Source: JALORV01 sp963707445
Lineage (GTDB): Bacteria > Pseudomonadota > Gammaproteobacteria > Burkholderiales > Burkholderiaceae_F
Assembly (NCBI GenBank): GCA_963707445.1
Contig: CAVPPW010000019.1
Location: forward strand, 141,813 to 205,812
Reading direction: 5' to 3'
DNA length: 64,000 nucleotides
In this document: piece after piece, positions 38,842 through 50,651 of the stretch
Layout: the number at the start of each line of letters is the position of its first letter
Position numbering within the stretch: the stretch's first letter is position 1
The notes under the pieces: generated by a model
Told to the model about the DNA's origin: nothing
What the model saw: only the letters and a program-made list of their open reading frames with translations
The model's database searches: none
Made by a program: the position numbers and the translations under genes

Positions 38842-41254
38842 TCAATGCTTGACGACCTCGGCGGCGGTTCCGGCGTCGGCCGGCTTCGGCGGGGTGGCCG
38901 CTGCTTCCTCGTCGGTCAGCGGCACCGGCTGACGCTCGAGCGCGACCTCGAGCACCTTGTCGATCCACTTAACGGGAACGATCTCAAGGCGGTTCTTCAC
39001 ATTGTCCGGGATCTCCGCGAGATCCTTGACGTTTTCCTCTGGGATCAGCACCGTCTTGATACCGCCGCGGTGCGCGGCGAGCAGCTTCTCCTTCAGACCG
39101 CCGATCGCCAGGACTTCGCCGCGCAGCGTGATTTCGCCAGTCATCGCCACGTCGGCGCGAACCGGAATTCCGCTCAGGGCCGAGACGATCGACGTTGTGA
39201 TCGAAATGCCGGCTGAAGGTCCGTCCTTCGGTGTTGCGCCCTCCGGGAAGTGCACGTGCAGGTCGGTCTTCTCGAAGGTCTCGTCGCGGACGCCGAGCCG
39301 GCGCGCACGCGCGCGCACGACTGTCCTGGCCGCCTCGACCGATTCCTTCATAACGTCGCCAAGCGAGCCCGTCCGCTGGACGTTGCCCTTGCCCGGCATC
39401 GTCGCGACCTCGATGGTCAGCAGGTCCCCACCAACCTCGGTCCACGCGAGTCCGGTCACCTGGCCCACCTGGTTCTGCTTCTCGGCGACGCCGAAGTTGT
39501 AGCGCCGCACGCCGAGGAACTTGTCGAGATTCTTCGCGTTGACGTGGATCTTCTTGTCCTGGCTCTTCAGCAGCAGTTGCTTGACGACCTTGCGACAGAT
39601 CTTGCTGATCTCGCGCTCGAGCGAGCGCACGCCGGCCTCGCGCGTGTAGTAGCGGATGATGTCGCGGATCGCGCTTTCGCCGACCGCAAGTTCGCCTGAC
39701 TTCAGGCCATTGGTCTTCATCTGCTTCGGCAGCAGGTGCTGCAGCGCGATGTGCACCTTCTCTTCCTCGGTGTAGCCCGACAGCCGGATCACCTCCATGC
39801 GGTCAAGCAGCGCCGGCGGGATGTTCATCGTGTTGCTGGTGGCAACGAACATCACGTCCGAAAGGTCGAAGTCGACCTCGACGTAGTGATCCTGGAAGGT
39901 GTGGTTCTGCTCGGGGTCGAGTACTTCGAGCAGCGCCGATGCCGGATCGCCGCGGAAGTCCATGCCCATCTTGTCGACTTCGTCGAGCAGGAACAGCGGA
40001 TTGCGGACACCGATCCGGCCGAGGTTCTGCAGGATCTTGCCCGGCATTGAGCCGATGTAAGTGCGACGGTGGCCGCGGATCTCCGCCTCGTCACGGACGC
40101 CACCGAGTGCCATGCGGATGAACTTGCGGTTGGTCGCGCGCGCGACCGACTGGCCGAGCGAGGTCTTGCCGACGCCCGGAGGGCCGACCAGGCACAGGAT
40201 CGGCGCCTTCACCTTGTCGACCCGCTGCTGCACCGCGAGGTACTCGAGGATGCGATCCTTGACCTTCTCGAGGCCGTAATGGTCGTCGTTCAGAACCTTC
40301 TCGGCGTTCCTCAGATCGTTGTTAATGCGGCTGCGCTTCTTCCACGGCAGCCCGACCAGCGTGTCGAGGTAGTTGCGCACCACCGTGGCTTCGGCCGACA
40401 TCGGTGACATCAGCTTGAGCTTCTTCAGCTCGGACTGCGCCTTCTCGCGCGCGGCCTTCGGCATCCGCGCAGCGCGGATCTTCTTTTCCAGTTCTTCGAG
40501 GTCGGCGCCCTCTTCGCCTTCGCCGAGTTCCTTCTGGATCGCCTTGACCTGTTCGTTCAGGTAGTACTCGCGCTGGCTCTTCTCCATCTGCCGCTTGACG
40601 CGGCCACGGATGCGCTTTTCGACCTGCAGGATGTCGATCTCGGTCTCGAGTTGCGCCAGCAGATGCTCGAGGCGCTCGTTGAGTCCCTGCATCTCGAGAA
40701 TCTTCTGCTTCTGCTCGAGCTTCAGCGGCAGGTGCGCGGCAATCGTGTCCGCCAGCCGGCCGGCCTCGTCGATGCCGGCAATCGAGGTCAGGATCTCGGC
40801 CGGAATCTTCTTGTTCAGCTTCACGTACTGGTCGAACTGGCTGACGATCGCGCGCCGCAGCGCCTCGGCCTCGGCCGTCGGCTGCAGATCGGGCACGATC
40901 GGCACGACGTCGGCGGTGAAGTGGCTGGAGCCTTCCTCGATCCGCTCGATGCGCGCACGCTGCGCGCCCTCGACCAGTACCTTCACCGTGCCGTCAGGCA
41001 GCTTCAGCATCTGCAGGATGTTGGCGACGCAGCCGATCTCATAGATGTCCTCTGCGGTCGGCTCGTCCTTGGCCGCGTTCTTCTGCGCGACCAGCATGAT
41101 GCTCTTGCCGGCTTCCATCGCCGCCTCGAGCGCCTTGATCGACTTGGGCCGTCCGACGAACAGCGGGATCACCATGTGCGGAAACACCACCACGTCGCGC
41201 AGGGGCAGCAGCGGCAAGGTGACGCTGTTCCGGAGGCATGATCTGGGTTGACAT
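38842..41254 (-). CDS. lon: ATP-dependent protease Lon (one frame break at the N-terminus)
   Basis: About 804 codons. The N-terminal substrate-binding domain begins LPLLPLRDVVVFPHMVIPLF. The AAA+ module has Walker A LVGPPGVGKTSLGQ and Walker B LFLLDEVDKMG. The protease domain has the Ser/Lys dyad in TPKDGPSAGISI and AIGGLKEKLLAAHR. The start at 41,252-41,254 gives MSTQIMPPEQ, and one indel at about 41,230 joins this to the main frame. A longer upstream in-frame start would give an Arg/Cys-rich non-Lon N-terminus and is rejected. Lon degrades misfolded and regulatory proteins. A heat-shock-type promoter lies just upstream. Confidence 0.95.
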
Positions 41255-41291
41255 AGGAGGCCTTCCCTCAAAATGGAGTATTCAGCGGGGC

Positions 41292-41319
41292 ATATGGGTA
41301 CAGCCCGGGCCAATGCAAG
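41292..41319 (-). promoter_or_regulatory. Candidate sigma-32 (heat-shock) promoter of lon
   Basis: On the minus strand CTTGCAT (41,313-41,319) and CCCATAT (41,292-41,298) are separated by 14 nt, close to the sigma-32 consensus of CTTGAAA and CCCCATnT with 11-16 nt between. The -10 element closely resembles that of the E. coli lon promoter. It lies 38 nt before the lon start codon, giving a leader of about 30 nt. Confidence 0.6.
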
Positions 41320-41391
41320 ACCGCTGGAATCCTCGGTGATTTCAATCTAGCACGCGACGCGCCTCGTCGCGGCCCGCAGACACCGCGGCGC

Positions 41392-42658
<1,267 letters not shown>

Positions 42659-42689
42659 ATCGCTGGAATCGCCCTCCGCCCGTCGCCCG

Positions 42690-43337
42690 CTATGGCTGCT
42701 CGCCGCGCTTGACAAAGATCTTATCGACCAGTCCGTAGCTTACTGCATCGTCCGCCGACATGAAGTTATCGCGATCGGTGTCTCTGGCTATCTTTTCAAT
42801 CGGTTGGCCGGTCAGCTCGGCCAGTATCCGGTTGAGCCGCTCGCGCGTCTTCAGGATTTCCTGCGCGTGGATCTCGATGTCGCTCGCCTGACCCTGTGCA
42901 CCGCCGGACGGCTGATGAATCATGATGCGCGAATTCGGCAGCGTGTAGCGCTTGCCCTTGGCGCCAGAGGCCAGCAGAAAGGCGCCCATGCTGGCCGCCA
43001 TGCCGACACAGATCGTCGAGACATCCGGCTTGATGAACTGCATCGTGTCGTAGATCGCAAGCCCGGCGTAGACCGACCCGCCCGGCGAATTGATATAGAG
43101 CGAAATGTCCTTGTCCGGGTTCTCTGATTCGAGGAACAGCATCTGCGCCACGATCAGATTCGCCGTCTGGTCGTTGACCGGACCAACCATGAAGACCACG
43201 CGATCGCGCAGCAGCCGCGAATAGATGTCGTAGGCCCGTTCACCGCGCCCGCTCTGCTCGATCACGATCGGCACCATACCGAGCGCCTGTGGCGAGATTC
43301 CTTCGGCCATTGCAGCGATCCCCTTGTGACTCTTCAT
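42690..43337 (-). CDS. clpP: ATP-dependent Clp protease proteolytic subunit
   Basis: A 215-residue serine peptidase with catalytic Ser in ICVGMAASMGAFLL, His in RIMIHQPSGGAQGQ and Asp in the DIEIHAQEI-to-RDTDRDNFMS region, the usual ClpP arrangement. The propeptide-like N-terminus ends before MVPIVIEQSGRGERAYDIYS. Two in-frame ATGs are possible: 43,337 (MKSHKG) and 43,310 (MAEGIS). An AAGGGG precedes the second. It lies between tig and clpX with gaps of 25 and 31 nt, so the three genes probably form one operon. The frame is intact. Confidence 0.96.
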   Translation of the reverse strand: MKSHKGIAAMAEGISPQALGMVPIVIEQSGRGERAYDIYSRLLRDRVVFMVGPVNDQTANLIVAQMLFLESENPDKDISLYINSPGGSVYAGLAIYDTMQFIKPDVSTICVGMAASMGAFLLASGAKGKRYTLPNSRIMIHQPSGGAQGQASDIEIHAQEILKTRERLNRILAELTGQPIEKIARDTDRDNFMSADDAVSYGLVDKIFVKRGEQP

Positions 43338-43362
43338 TCCCAGTTCCCCGCTGTGCGGTGCA

Positions 43363-44667
43363 TCACGTCTGCCGGTGACCCATCAGCTCGTCGAACGCCA
43401 CCGGTGTTTCTACGACTTTCGCCTGCTCGAGTACCCAGCGACTCACGTTGTCCTCCAGCGCTGTGCCCTCGAGTTCAGCCAGCCGCTTGCGGTCCGAAAG
43501 GTACCAGTTGATGACTTCCTGCGGCTTCTCGTAGCTCTGGGCCATGTCCTCGACAAGCTTGCGTATCTGGTCCGGGCGCGGCTGCAGTCCGTGCGCGCGC
43601 ACGACCTCACCGACGAGTAGCCCGAGCCGCACGCGGCGCTCCGCCTGAGCGGCGAAAAGATCCAACGGCAGCTCCTTGTCGGCCGGCACACCGCGTGCCG
43701 TCAGATCCTTGCGTGCCATTTCCGCAAGGCGTTGCTTGTCATCATCGACCAGTGCCTTCGGCACGTCGAACTGCGTCGATGCCAGCAGCGCCGCCATCGC
43801 GCTGTCGCGCGTCCGATTCTTGAGCCTCGTACCCACTTCACGTTCGAGGTTGGCTTTAATCTCGGCGCGCATCTTGGCGAGATCGCCGTCGGCAATCCCG
43901 AGCGAGCGCGCAAATTCCGCGTCGACTTCAGGCAGCACCGGCTGCTGCACCTTCTTCAATGTCACCGTGAACTCGACGGTCTTTCCGGCCAGTTGAGTCG
44001 CCGAGTAATCACTCGGAAACGTCAACGGAAAAATCTTGCTCGCGCCTACAGTCATTCCGCTCACGGCCGTCTCGAACTCCGGCAGCATCCGACCCTGCCC
44101 GAGCGTAAACGCAAAGTCCTGCGCACTACCGCCATCGAAGGCCGCGCCATCGAGCGTGCCGGCGAAGTCGACCACGACCACGTCGCCGTTCGCCGCGGGG
44201 CGGACCACGTCCTGATAACTGGCCCGCTGCTTGCGCATGATGCCCAGCGTGCTGTCGATCTCCGTCTCACCGACCGGGCATACGGCGCGCTGCACCTCGA
44301 CACCGGAAAGGCTACCGAGCGCAATCTCGGGGTAGACCTCGAAAACCGCCGAAAATGCCAGGTCGGGCGAGTCCTGCGCATCGCGCGACTCGAGCCGCGG
44401 CGTACCCGCGACGCGCAGCTTGCTCGCGTTGATCGCGGAATTGAACGCCTCGCCTACCTTGTCGTTCAGCACCTCGGCCTGGACCTGCGCGCCGTAAGTC
44501 GCGGCGACCATCTTCATCGGCACCTTGCCAGGCCGGAAGCCCGGCATCTTCACGCTGCGCGCCAGCTTCGCGAGCCGGGTCTGCACTTCCTTTTCGACTG
44601 CCGCGACGGGCACCGTCAGGTCGATACGACGCTCGAGCGCGCCCGTGTTTTCCATCGTCTGTTGCAT
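43363..44667 (-). CDS. tig: Trigger factor
   Basis: A 434-residue ribosome-associated chaperone. The N-terminal domain has the ribosome-binding signature PGFRPGKVPMKMV (about residues 42-54). The FKBP-type isomerase domain follows (GDVVVVDFAGTLDGAAFDGG, LGQGRMLPEFETAVSGM), then the helical C-terminal domain. The start at 44,665-44,667 (MQQTMENTGALERRIDL) is the usual N-terminus. A few upstream in-frame codons (MMRRPTRIREQ) lie close to tRNA-Leu and are not family-like. First gene of the tig-clpP-clpX operon, with an intact frame. Confidence 0.96.
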   Translation of the reverse strand: MQQTMENTGALERRIDLTVPVAAVEKEVQTRLAKLARSVKMPGFRPGKVPMKMVAATYGAQVQAEVLNDKVGEAFNSAINASKLRVAGTPRLESRDAQDSPDLAFSAVFEVYPEIALGSLSGVEVQRAVCPVGETEIDSTLGIMRKQRASYQDVVRPAANGDVVVVDFAGTLDGAAFDGGSAQDFAFTLGQGRMLPEFETAVSGMTVGASKIFPLTFPSDYSATQLAGKTVEFTVTLKKVQQPVLPEVDAEFARSLGIADGDLAKMRAEIKANLEREVGTRLKNRTRDSAMAALLASTQFDVPKALVDDDKQRLAEMARKDLTARGVPADKELPLDLFAAQAERRVRLGLLVGEVVRAHGLQPRPDQIRKLVEDMAQSYEKPQEVINWYLSDRKRLAELEGTALEDNVSRWVLEQAKVVETPVAFDELMGHRQT

Positions 44668-44722
44668 GGCTTGTTCCCTGATTCTTGTCGGACGCCGCAT
44701 CATCGCGGCGGTCGGGATCGGT

Positions 44723-44809
44723 TGGTGCGAAGGGGGGGACTCGAACCCCCACGCCGGTGAAGGCGTCAGGACCTAAACCTGGTGCGTCTACCAATTTCGC
44801 CACCTTCGC
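44723..44809 (-). tRNA. tRNA-Leu(TAG)
   Basis: An 87-nt class II tRNA with a long variable arm (GACGCCTTCACCGGCGT region), acceptor stem GCGAAGG pairing with CCTTCGC, and encoded CCA. The anticodon TAG sits in GGTTTAGGTC. It is immediately upstream of tig in the same direction, with about 55 nt between. Confidence 0.95.
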
Positions 44810-44907
44810 GCCGCGGCCGAAGGGTTAACTCGGCGCGCAAGGAGCAGTGATTCTAACGGATGCGGGTCCGGCAATTTGGCTTCGAACCCTGTGCTAGCGT
44901 CGGCTGA

Positions 44908-45756
44908 ATGGGTGTCGGCCACTACGAAAACTTCCCGGTTGCATCGTTGCTTGCGCCGCCGGCACTGCGTGACGCGATTCGGGCGATCTACCGTTTCGCC
45001 CGGACCGCCGACGACATCGCCGACGAGGGCAATGCGCCACCCGCGGAACGCCTTCGAGGCCTGGCGGAGCTGCGCGGCGCGCTCGATGCGATCGATGCCG
45101 GAGCCGCTGGCGATTGGCCAGACCTTGCGCGCGCGGTGCGCACTCATGCGCTGCCGACACCGCTGTTGCGCGACCTTCTGTCGGCCTTCGAACAGGACGT
45201 CGTCACCTCGCGCTACGCCAGTTTCGAGTCACTGCTCGACTACTGCCGCCGGTCCGCGAATCCGATCGGGCGCTTGCTGCTCGTGCTTTACGGACGCAGC
45301 GACGCGTCAGTCGCGAAGCGTGGTCCGATGCGATCTGCACGGCGCTGCAGCTCACGAACTTCTGGCAGGACGTCGCCCTCGACTGGAACAAGGGGCGCAT
45401 CTACGTCCCAGCCGAAGACCTGGAGCGCTTCGCCGTCGGTGAGCCGGACCTGGCCTCGGGTCTTGTAGACGCGACGCTGGAGCGCGCTGATGCAGTTCGA
45501 GACGCAGCGAACTCGCGCCTTGATGTTATCTGGCGCCCCGCTCGCACGCGCCCTGCCGGGCCGCATCGGCTTCGAACTGCGCCTGGTGATCCACGGCGGC
45601 CTGCGCATCCTCGAGCGCATCGACGCCTGCGGCGGTGACGTGTTTCGGCAACGACCGACCCTGCGCGGCCGCGACTGGCTGGCGGTCGTCTGGCGGGGAC
45701 TGCAGGGATTGCCCCGGGCGGCGGGACCACACGCGACCGCAAGACTGGGCACATGA
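44908..45756 (+). CDS. hpnC: Squalene synthase HpnC (reading frame broken)
   Basis: About 282 codons. MGVGHYENFPVASLLAP is the standard HpnC N-terminus. The two Asp-rich prenyl-diphosphate motifs are ARTADDIADEG and LTNFWQDVALDWNKGRIYVP. Frame changes are needed at about 45,310 (after GRSDASVA) and about 45,485, before the C-terminal ARALPGRIGFELRLVIHGGL and DWLAVVWRGLQGL. With HpnD and HpnE it makes squalene from two farnesyl diphosphates. HpnC releases the pyrophosphate of presqualene diphosphate to give hydroxysqualene. First of three collinear genes. Confidence 0.9.
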
Positions 45757-45837
45757 GGCTCACCGTGAGAGTGCAGCGCGCCGCGCGCCCATCGCGCGCG
45801 CGCGCCAAGACGCCTCGCTCGAACTTCGGGAAGGTCG

Positions 45838-46673
45838 ATGACTCCCGACGAGTACTGCCAGCAGAAGGCCGCCGCCAGCGGTTCGAGCTTCTACTACGCG
45901 TTCCTGTTTCTGCCCCCGGAGCGGCGTCGCGCCATAACGGCGGTCTACGCCTACTGTCGCGAGGTCGACGACGTCGTCGACGAAGTCATCGATCCCGCGG
46001 TGGCGCAGGCCAAACTCGACTGGTGGCGCGGCGAGGTCGAAGCGCTTTTCCGCGGCGATCCGAATCACCCCGTGACCCGGGCGTTACAGCCCTTCGTCGT
46101 CGGGACCTTCGGCATTACGCAGGCACGGCTGGCTGCCATCCTCGACGGCATGGAGATGGACCTGCAGCAGAACCGCTACCTCGACTTCGCAGCGTTGCGG
46201 CGATATGCGCATCTGGTCGCGGGGTCGTCGGCGAGATGTCGGCGTCGATCTTCGGCTACCGCCATGCCGCCACGCTCGAATACGCCGGCCGGCTCGGGAT
46301 CGCGCTGCAGCTGATCAACATCATCCGCGACGTGGGCGAGGATGCACGCCGCGGTCGCGTCTACCTGCCGCTCGACGAGATGCAGCAATTCGGGGTCAAG
46401 GTCGCCGACGTCCTGCAGGGCCACACCGTCGGTGGCTTCGTGCCGATGATGCAGTTCCAGGCCGAGCGAGCGCGTACGGTTTATCGCGAAGCCCTGGCGC
46501 TGCTTCCAGCGGAAGACCGCAAGGCCCAGCGCACTGGATTGATCATGGGCGCGATTTACTCGACTCTGCTCGATGAGATCGAACGCGACGGCTTCCGCGT
46601 GCTGAACCAGCGCATCGCGCTGACGCCGCTGCGCAAGTTGTGGATCGCGTGGAAGACCTGGGTTTCGGCGTGA
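45838..46673 (+). CDS. hpnD: Presqualene diphosphate synthase HpnD (one frame break)
   Basis: About 278 codons, starting MTPDEYCQQKAAASGSSFYY, the HpnD hallmark. The Asp-rich motifs are YCREVDDVVDEV and LINIIRDVGEDARRGRVYLP. One frame change at about 46,220 links AHLVAGSS to GEMSASIFGYRHAATLEYA. The enzyme condenses two farnesyl diphosphates to presqualene diphosphate. GGGAAGG lies 5-11 nt upstream of the ATG at 45,838. The stop overlaps the GTG start of hpnE (GTGA), so the last two enzymes are coupled. Confidence 0.92.
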
Positions 46674-48024
46674 CCGCAGCGACTGCGCATCGGCGTGATC
46701 GGAGGCGGCTGGGCCGGGATGTGCGGCCGCGGCGGCCTGCGCTCGTGCGGGACACCAGCCGATCCTGCTCGAAGCGAGCGGCGAACTCGGCGGCCGTGCA
46801 CGCCGGCTCGTGCTCGAACTGGACGGCCATCGTCACACGCTCGACAACGGCCAACATCTGCTGATCGGCGCGTATACCGCCGTCGCGAAGCTGCTCGCGC
46901 AGTGCGGCGTCACGCTCGACTCTGTCTTCGTGCGCCGTCCGTTCGAGATCACCTATCCGGACGGCATGTGCCTGCGCGCCGCAAGGCTGCCGGCACCGTG
47001 GCATCTGGTGGGGGCGCTGCTGACTGCGCGGGGCTTCCAGTGGCAGGACCGGCTGGCGCTCGCGCGCCTGCTGCCGCAGCTGAAGGCACAGGACTGGACG
47101 GTCGCGCCCGATCGCGCCGCCGGACCCTGGCTGCGCCAGTTGCGCCAGACGCCGCGTCTGATCGACCGCGTGTGGCGACCGCTGACGCTGGCTTCCCTCA
47201 ACACCCCGCTCGACGAGGCATCCGCGCAGGCGGTGGCAACGGTATTGCGGGACAGCCTCGGCGCCGCTGCGCCGGCGTCGGAGATGTGGCTGCCGCGCTC
47301 GGATCTTTCCGCAGCGTACTGCCCGAGGCGGTCGAGCGCTCGCTGCACGAGGCGGGCGGCGAAGTCCGGCCGCAACCACCGCGTCGATCTCGCGCGACGC
47401 TCGGACCAAGGATGGACGCTGGCGGTGCGCGCCGGCGGCGACCACGCTTCACTCTCGGTCGATGCGCTCGTCTATGCCGCGCCAGCGGCGCAGCTGCAGC
47501 GTGTCTTCGGCCTGCACACGGACGCGTTGCGCCAGACGCTGCGGATGATCGAGCGCTTTCGCTATCAGCCGATCACGACGATCTACCTGAAGTACGCACC
47601 GGACGAGCCGCGACTGCCAGCGCTGTTCAACGCGCTGGAGGACAACGTCCTGCACGGTCACTACGGGCAATGGGCGTTCAATCGAGGCGCGCTTGACGCC
47701 GCCAATCGCGGCGTGCTGGCGGTGGTCATCAGCAGCGGCGGAGTCGAGGAGGAGCCGACGCTCGACGCGCTGTGCGACGCGGTCGCACGCCAGATGTGCG
47801 ATGTCTACCGCCTGCCGACGCCGCTCGCGGCCCGCGCGATCATCGAACGGCGTGCCACGCTGGCGTGCGTGCCGGACCTCGAGCGCCCGGCGCAGTCGAC
47901 CGTCCTGCCGCGGCTCGCGCTGGCGGGCGACTGGACCGCATCGGAGTACCCCTGCACGCTCGAGACCGCCGTGCGCAGCGGTACCGCCGCGGCCGCCTGG
48001 GTCGCGAGCCCGGCTTCCGCCTAA
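46670..48024 (+). CDS. hpnE: Hydroxysqualene dehydroxylase HpnE (reading frame broken)
   Basis: About 451 codons from the GTG at 46,670, which overlaps the hpnD stop. The FAD-binding motif reads RIGVIGGGWAGM once a frame change at about 46,685 is made. Further changes are needed around 46,740-46,770 and two near 47,320-47,380 (LPEAVERSLHEAGGEVRP region). The amine-oxidase body includes HTLDNGQHLLIGAYTAVAKL, FRYQPITTIYLKYAPDEPRL and the C-terminal LALAGDWTASEYPCTLETAV, which closes the FAD site. It reduces hydroxysqualene to squalene. The end converges on radA with 1 nt between. Confidence 0.9.
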
Positions 48025-48025
48025 A

Positions 48026-49399
48026 TCACGCGCGCAGGTGCTCGAGCGCCTGTACGAGACGGTCGACCGTGACGATCTCGAGTCCTTCGATGCGGTGCTT
48101 CGGCGCGTTCGCGCGCGGAATGATCGCGTGCGCGAAGCCGAGCTTGGCGGCCTCGCGCAGGCGCTCCTGGCCGCGCGGCGCGGGGCGTATCTCGCCGGCG
48201 AGGCCCACTTCGCCGAAGGCCACGAGGCCGCGCGGCAGCGGCCGGTCTGCGCATCGACGAAACGATCGCCAGCAGCACCGCCAGATCGGCCGCCGGCTCG
48301 GCGATGCGAACGCCACCGACTGCATTGACGAAGACATCCTGGTCGTAGGCCGCGATGCCAGCATGGCGGTGCAAGCACCGCCAGCAGCATCGCCAGACGC
48401 TGCGGATCGAGGCCGACGCTGAGCCGACGCGGGTTCGGCACGTGCGCGGTGTCGACCAGTGCCTGCACCTCGACCAGCAGCGGCCGGGTTCCTTCCTGCG
48501 TGACGATGACGCACGAGCCCGGCACCTCGCCGCCGTGCCCGTCCGGGCCGTGCTGTGACAGGAACAGGGCCGACGGATTGCTGACGCCCTTTAAGCCGCG
48601 GTCGGTCATCGCGAACACTCCGAGCTCGTTGACCGCGCCGAAGCGGTTCTTGAACGCGCGGATCAGGCGAAACGACGAGTGCGTGTCGCCTTCGAAGTAC
48701 AGCACCGTGTCGACGATGTGTTCGAGCACGCGCGGACCGGCCAGCGCGCCCTCCTTCGTGACATGGCCGATCAGGACCAGTACAAATCCGGTCTGCTTGG
48801 CGAGACGCGTCAGATGCGCAGCACATTCGCGCACCTGCGACACCGATCCCGGCGCCGACGTGAGTTCGCCGGTGTACATCGTCTGGATCGAGTCGATCAC
48901 GACGATCGACGGCTGCTCGTCCCGAATCGTCGCGATGACGCGCTCGAGCGCGATCTCTGACAACAGATCGCACCTTCGCGGCGTCGACGCCGAGTCGCCG
49001 GGCCCGCAACGCCACCTGTGCAGGGGACTCCTCGCCGCTGACATAGAGCACTCGAGTACCCGCCGACAGCGCTGCGAGTGACTGCAGCAGCAGCGTCGAC
49101 TTGCCGATGCCGGGATCGCCTCCGATCAGCACGACGCCGCCTTCGACCAGGCCGCCGCCGAGGACGCGGTCGAACTCCTCGACGCCGCTGCTCAGCCGCG
49201 CCACCTCGCGCGCCTGCACCTGGCCCAGAGACTGCACCGGCGTCGTCGGCGCAAGCGCGGCGTAGCGGTGCCCGCTCGCGTCCTCGACGCGCGCCTCCGC
49301 GAGCGAATTCCACGCGCTGCAATGCGGGCACTGGCCCTGCCACTTCAGGCTGGTACCGCCGCACTCGGCACAGACAAACTGGGTTCGCGCCTTCGCCAT
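48026..49399 (-). CDS. radA: DNA repair protein RadA (reading frame broken)
   Basis: About 457 codons. The N-terminal zinc finger is FVCAECGGTSLKWQGQCPHC. The RecA-like core has Walker A IGGDPGIGKSTLLLQ and the RadA-specific KNRFGAVNELGVFAM motif, and a Lon-like C-terminal domain ends in FAHAIIPRANAPKHRIEGLE. Frame changes are needed at about 48,965, 48,375, 48,250 and near 48,240-48,140. RadA is a hexameric helicase that promotes branch migration in recombination. It starts 1 nt after the alr stop, so the two are probably co-transcribed. Confidence 0.92.
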   Translation of the reverse strand: MAKARTQFVCAECGGTSLKWQGQCPHCSAWNSLAEARVEDASGHRYAALAPTTPVQSLGQVQAREVARLSSGVEEFDRVLGGGLVEGGVVLIGGDPGIGKSTLLLQSLAALSAGTRVLYVSGEESPAQVALRARRLGVDAAKVRSVVRDRARARHRDDSGRAAVDRRDRLDPDDVHRRTHVGAGIGVAGARMCCASDASRQADRICTGPDRPCHEGGRAGRSARARTHRRHGAVLRRRHALVVSPDPRVQEPLRRGQRARSVRDDRPRLKGRQQSVGPVPVTARPGRARRRGAGLVRHRHAGRNPAAAGRGAGTGRHRARAEPASAQRRPRSAASGDAAGGACTAMLASRPTTRMSSSMQSVAFASPSRRPIWRCCWRSFRRCADRPLPRGLVAFGEVGLAGEIRPAPRGQERLREAAKLGFAHAIIPRANAPKHRIEGLEIVTVDRLVQALEHLRA

Positions 49400-49400
49400 T

Positions 49401-50493
49401 TCAGTCGACGGTCACCATGCGGACGCGCGGTGCGACCGCGCACATCAATTCGTACCCGACGGTGCCGCAATGCTCGGCGACGACGTCGATCGGAACCTGG
49501 CGGCCCCACAACTCGACCGGGCTGCCGACGCGAGCGTCCGGTGCCGCGCTCAGATCGACGGTGATCAGATCCATCGACACGCGTCCCGCAATCGGAACGA
49601 GTGTCTCGCCGACTGCGACAGGGGTGCCGTCGGGCGCGTGGCGTGGATACCCGTCGGCATAGCCACAGGCGACGACGCCGATCCGCGTCGCGCCTTTGGC
49701 AACGAAGCGGGATCCATAGCCGACGGCTTCGCCGGCTGCGATGGTCCGCACGGCCAGAAGTTCTGAAGTCAGTCGCATCACAGGCCGCAGGCCGAGTTGC
49801 TCTGCGCTGCGCGCCGCATCGGGTGTTGCACCGTACAGCGCGATGCCGGGTCGCACCCATGCCTCGGCCAGCGGCGGATGAAGAAACAACGCGCCAGAAT
49901 TCGAGACGCTGTGCGGAAGATCGATTCCGCGGCAGGCCTCCTCGAAGCGCGCAAGTTGATCGTTCAGCGCGGTCGGCCCCACGCCAGGATCCTCGCGTTC
50001 GGCATTGGCGAAGTGCATCGACAGACCGTCAAGACGCGCAGCCGCGCACTGCAAGAGCCGTGCGTGCGCGGACGCCGACCTCGGCCGGATCGAAGCCGAG
50101 CCGGTTCATCCCGGTATTCACCTTGAGGTAGACGCCGATCGGAGCGCCCCGGCCGGCGCAGTCTCCAGCATGCGCAGCTGCGACTCGTCATGCACGACGA
50201 CGCTGAGGTCGAGTTCGCGGCATATGGCGATGTCGCCGACCTCGAAGCAGCCCTCGCAGCATCAGAATTGGCCGGGTCCAACGCGCGGCGCGCGCCCGGC
50301 GCGCTTCCTCGAAGTCGATCAGGGCAAGCCCGTCGGCCTCGGCAAAGCCCAGCACCGCGCGCTCGATGCCATGACCGTACGCATTTGCCTTGACGACCGC
50401 CCAGATCTTGCGCCCGGCTGCGCGCGAGCGAGCGCGAGCAAGGTTGTGCCGCATTGCGGCGAGGTCGATATGGGCTCGTATCGGGCGTGGCAT
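49401..50493 (-). CDS. alr: Alanine racemase (two frame breaks)
   Basis: About 364 codons. The PLP lysine is in IWAVVKANAYGHGIERA. The start at 50,491-50,493 gives MPRPIRAHIDLAAMRHNLA. The C-terminal beta domain has GVVACGYADGYPRHAPDG and AGRVSMDLITVDLS, including the catalytic-site Tyr and Asp region. Frame changes at about 50,270 and 50,060 are required in the middle of the barrel. It makes D-alanine for peptidoglycan. It may also link to the D-amino-acid dehydrogenase at 30.9 kb, but it is not adjacent. It is divergent from lplT and followed directly by radA. Confidence 0.92.
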
Positions 50494-50651
50494 CGTGCGG
50501 AACACCAACTTCGGAATAGCGTCGTAGCATAGCGAGGCGAACGAAGCGCAAGGCAAGGTACGCGTGTTATAACGCCGCGCGTTGTAACCTCGCTCGGAAA
50601 ACATCCCATCCACGCCTTGCCGCCTCGACTGCAACTGCCCGTCATCCCTCC

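Noticed and set aside
38842..41313. Longer Lon start reading MARAVPICPAEYSILREG
   Set aside because: The extra N-terminus has no resemblance to Lon and runs through the candidate promoter. The normal MSTQIMPPEQ start is one indel away at 41,254.
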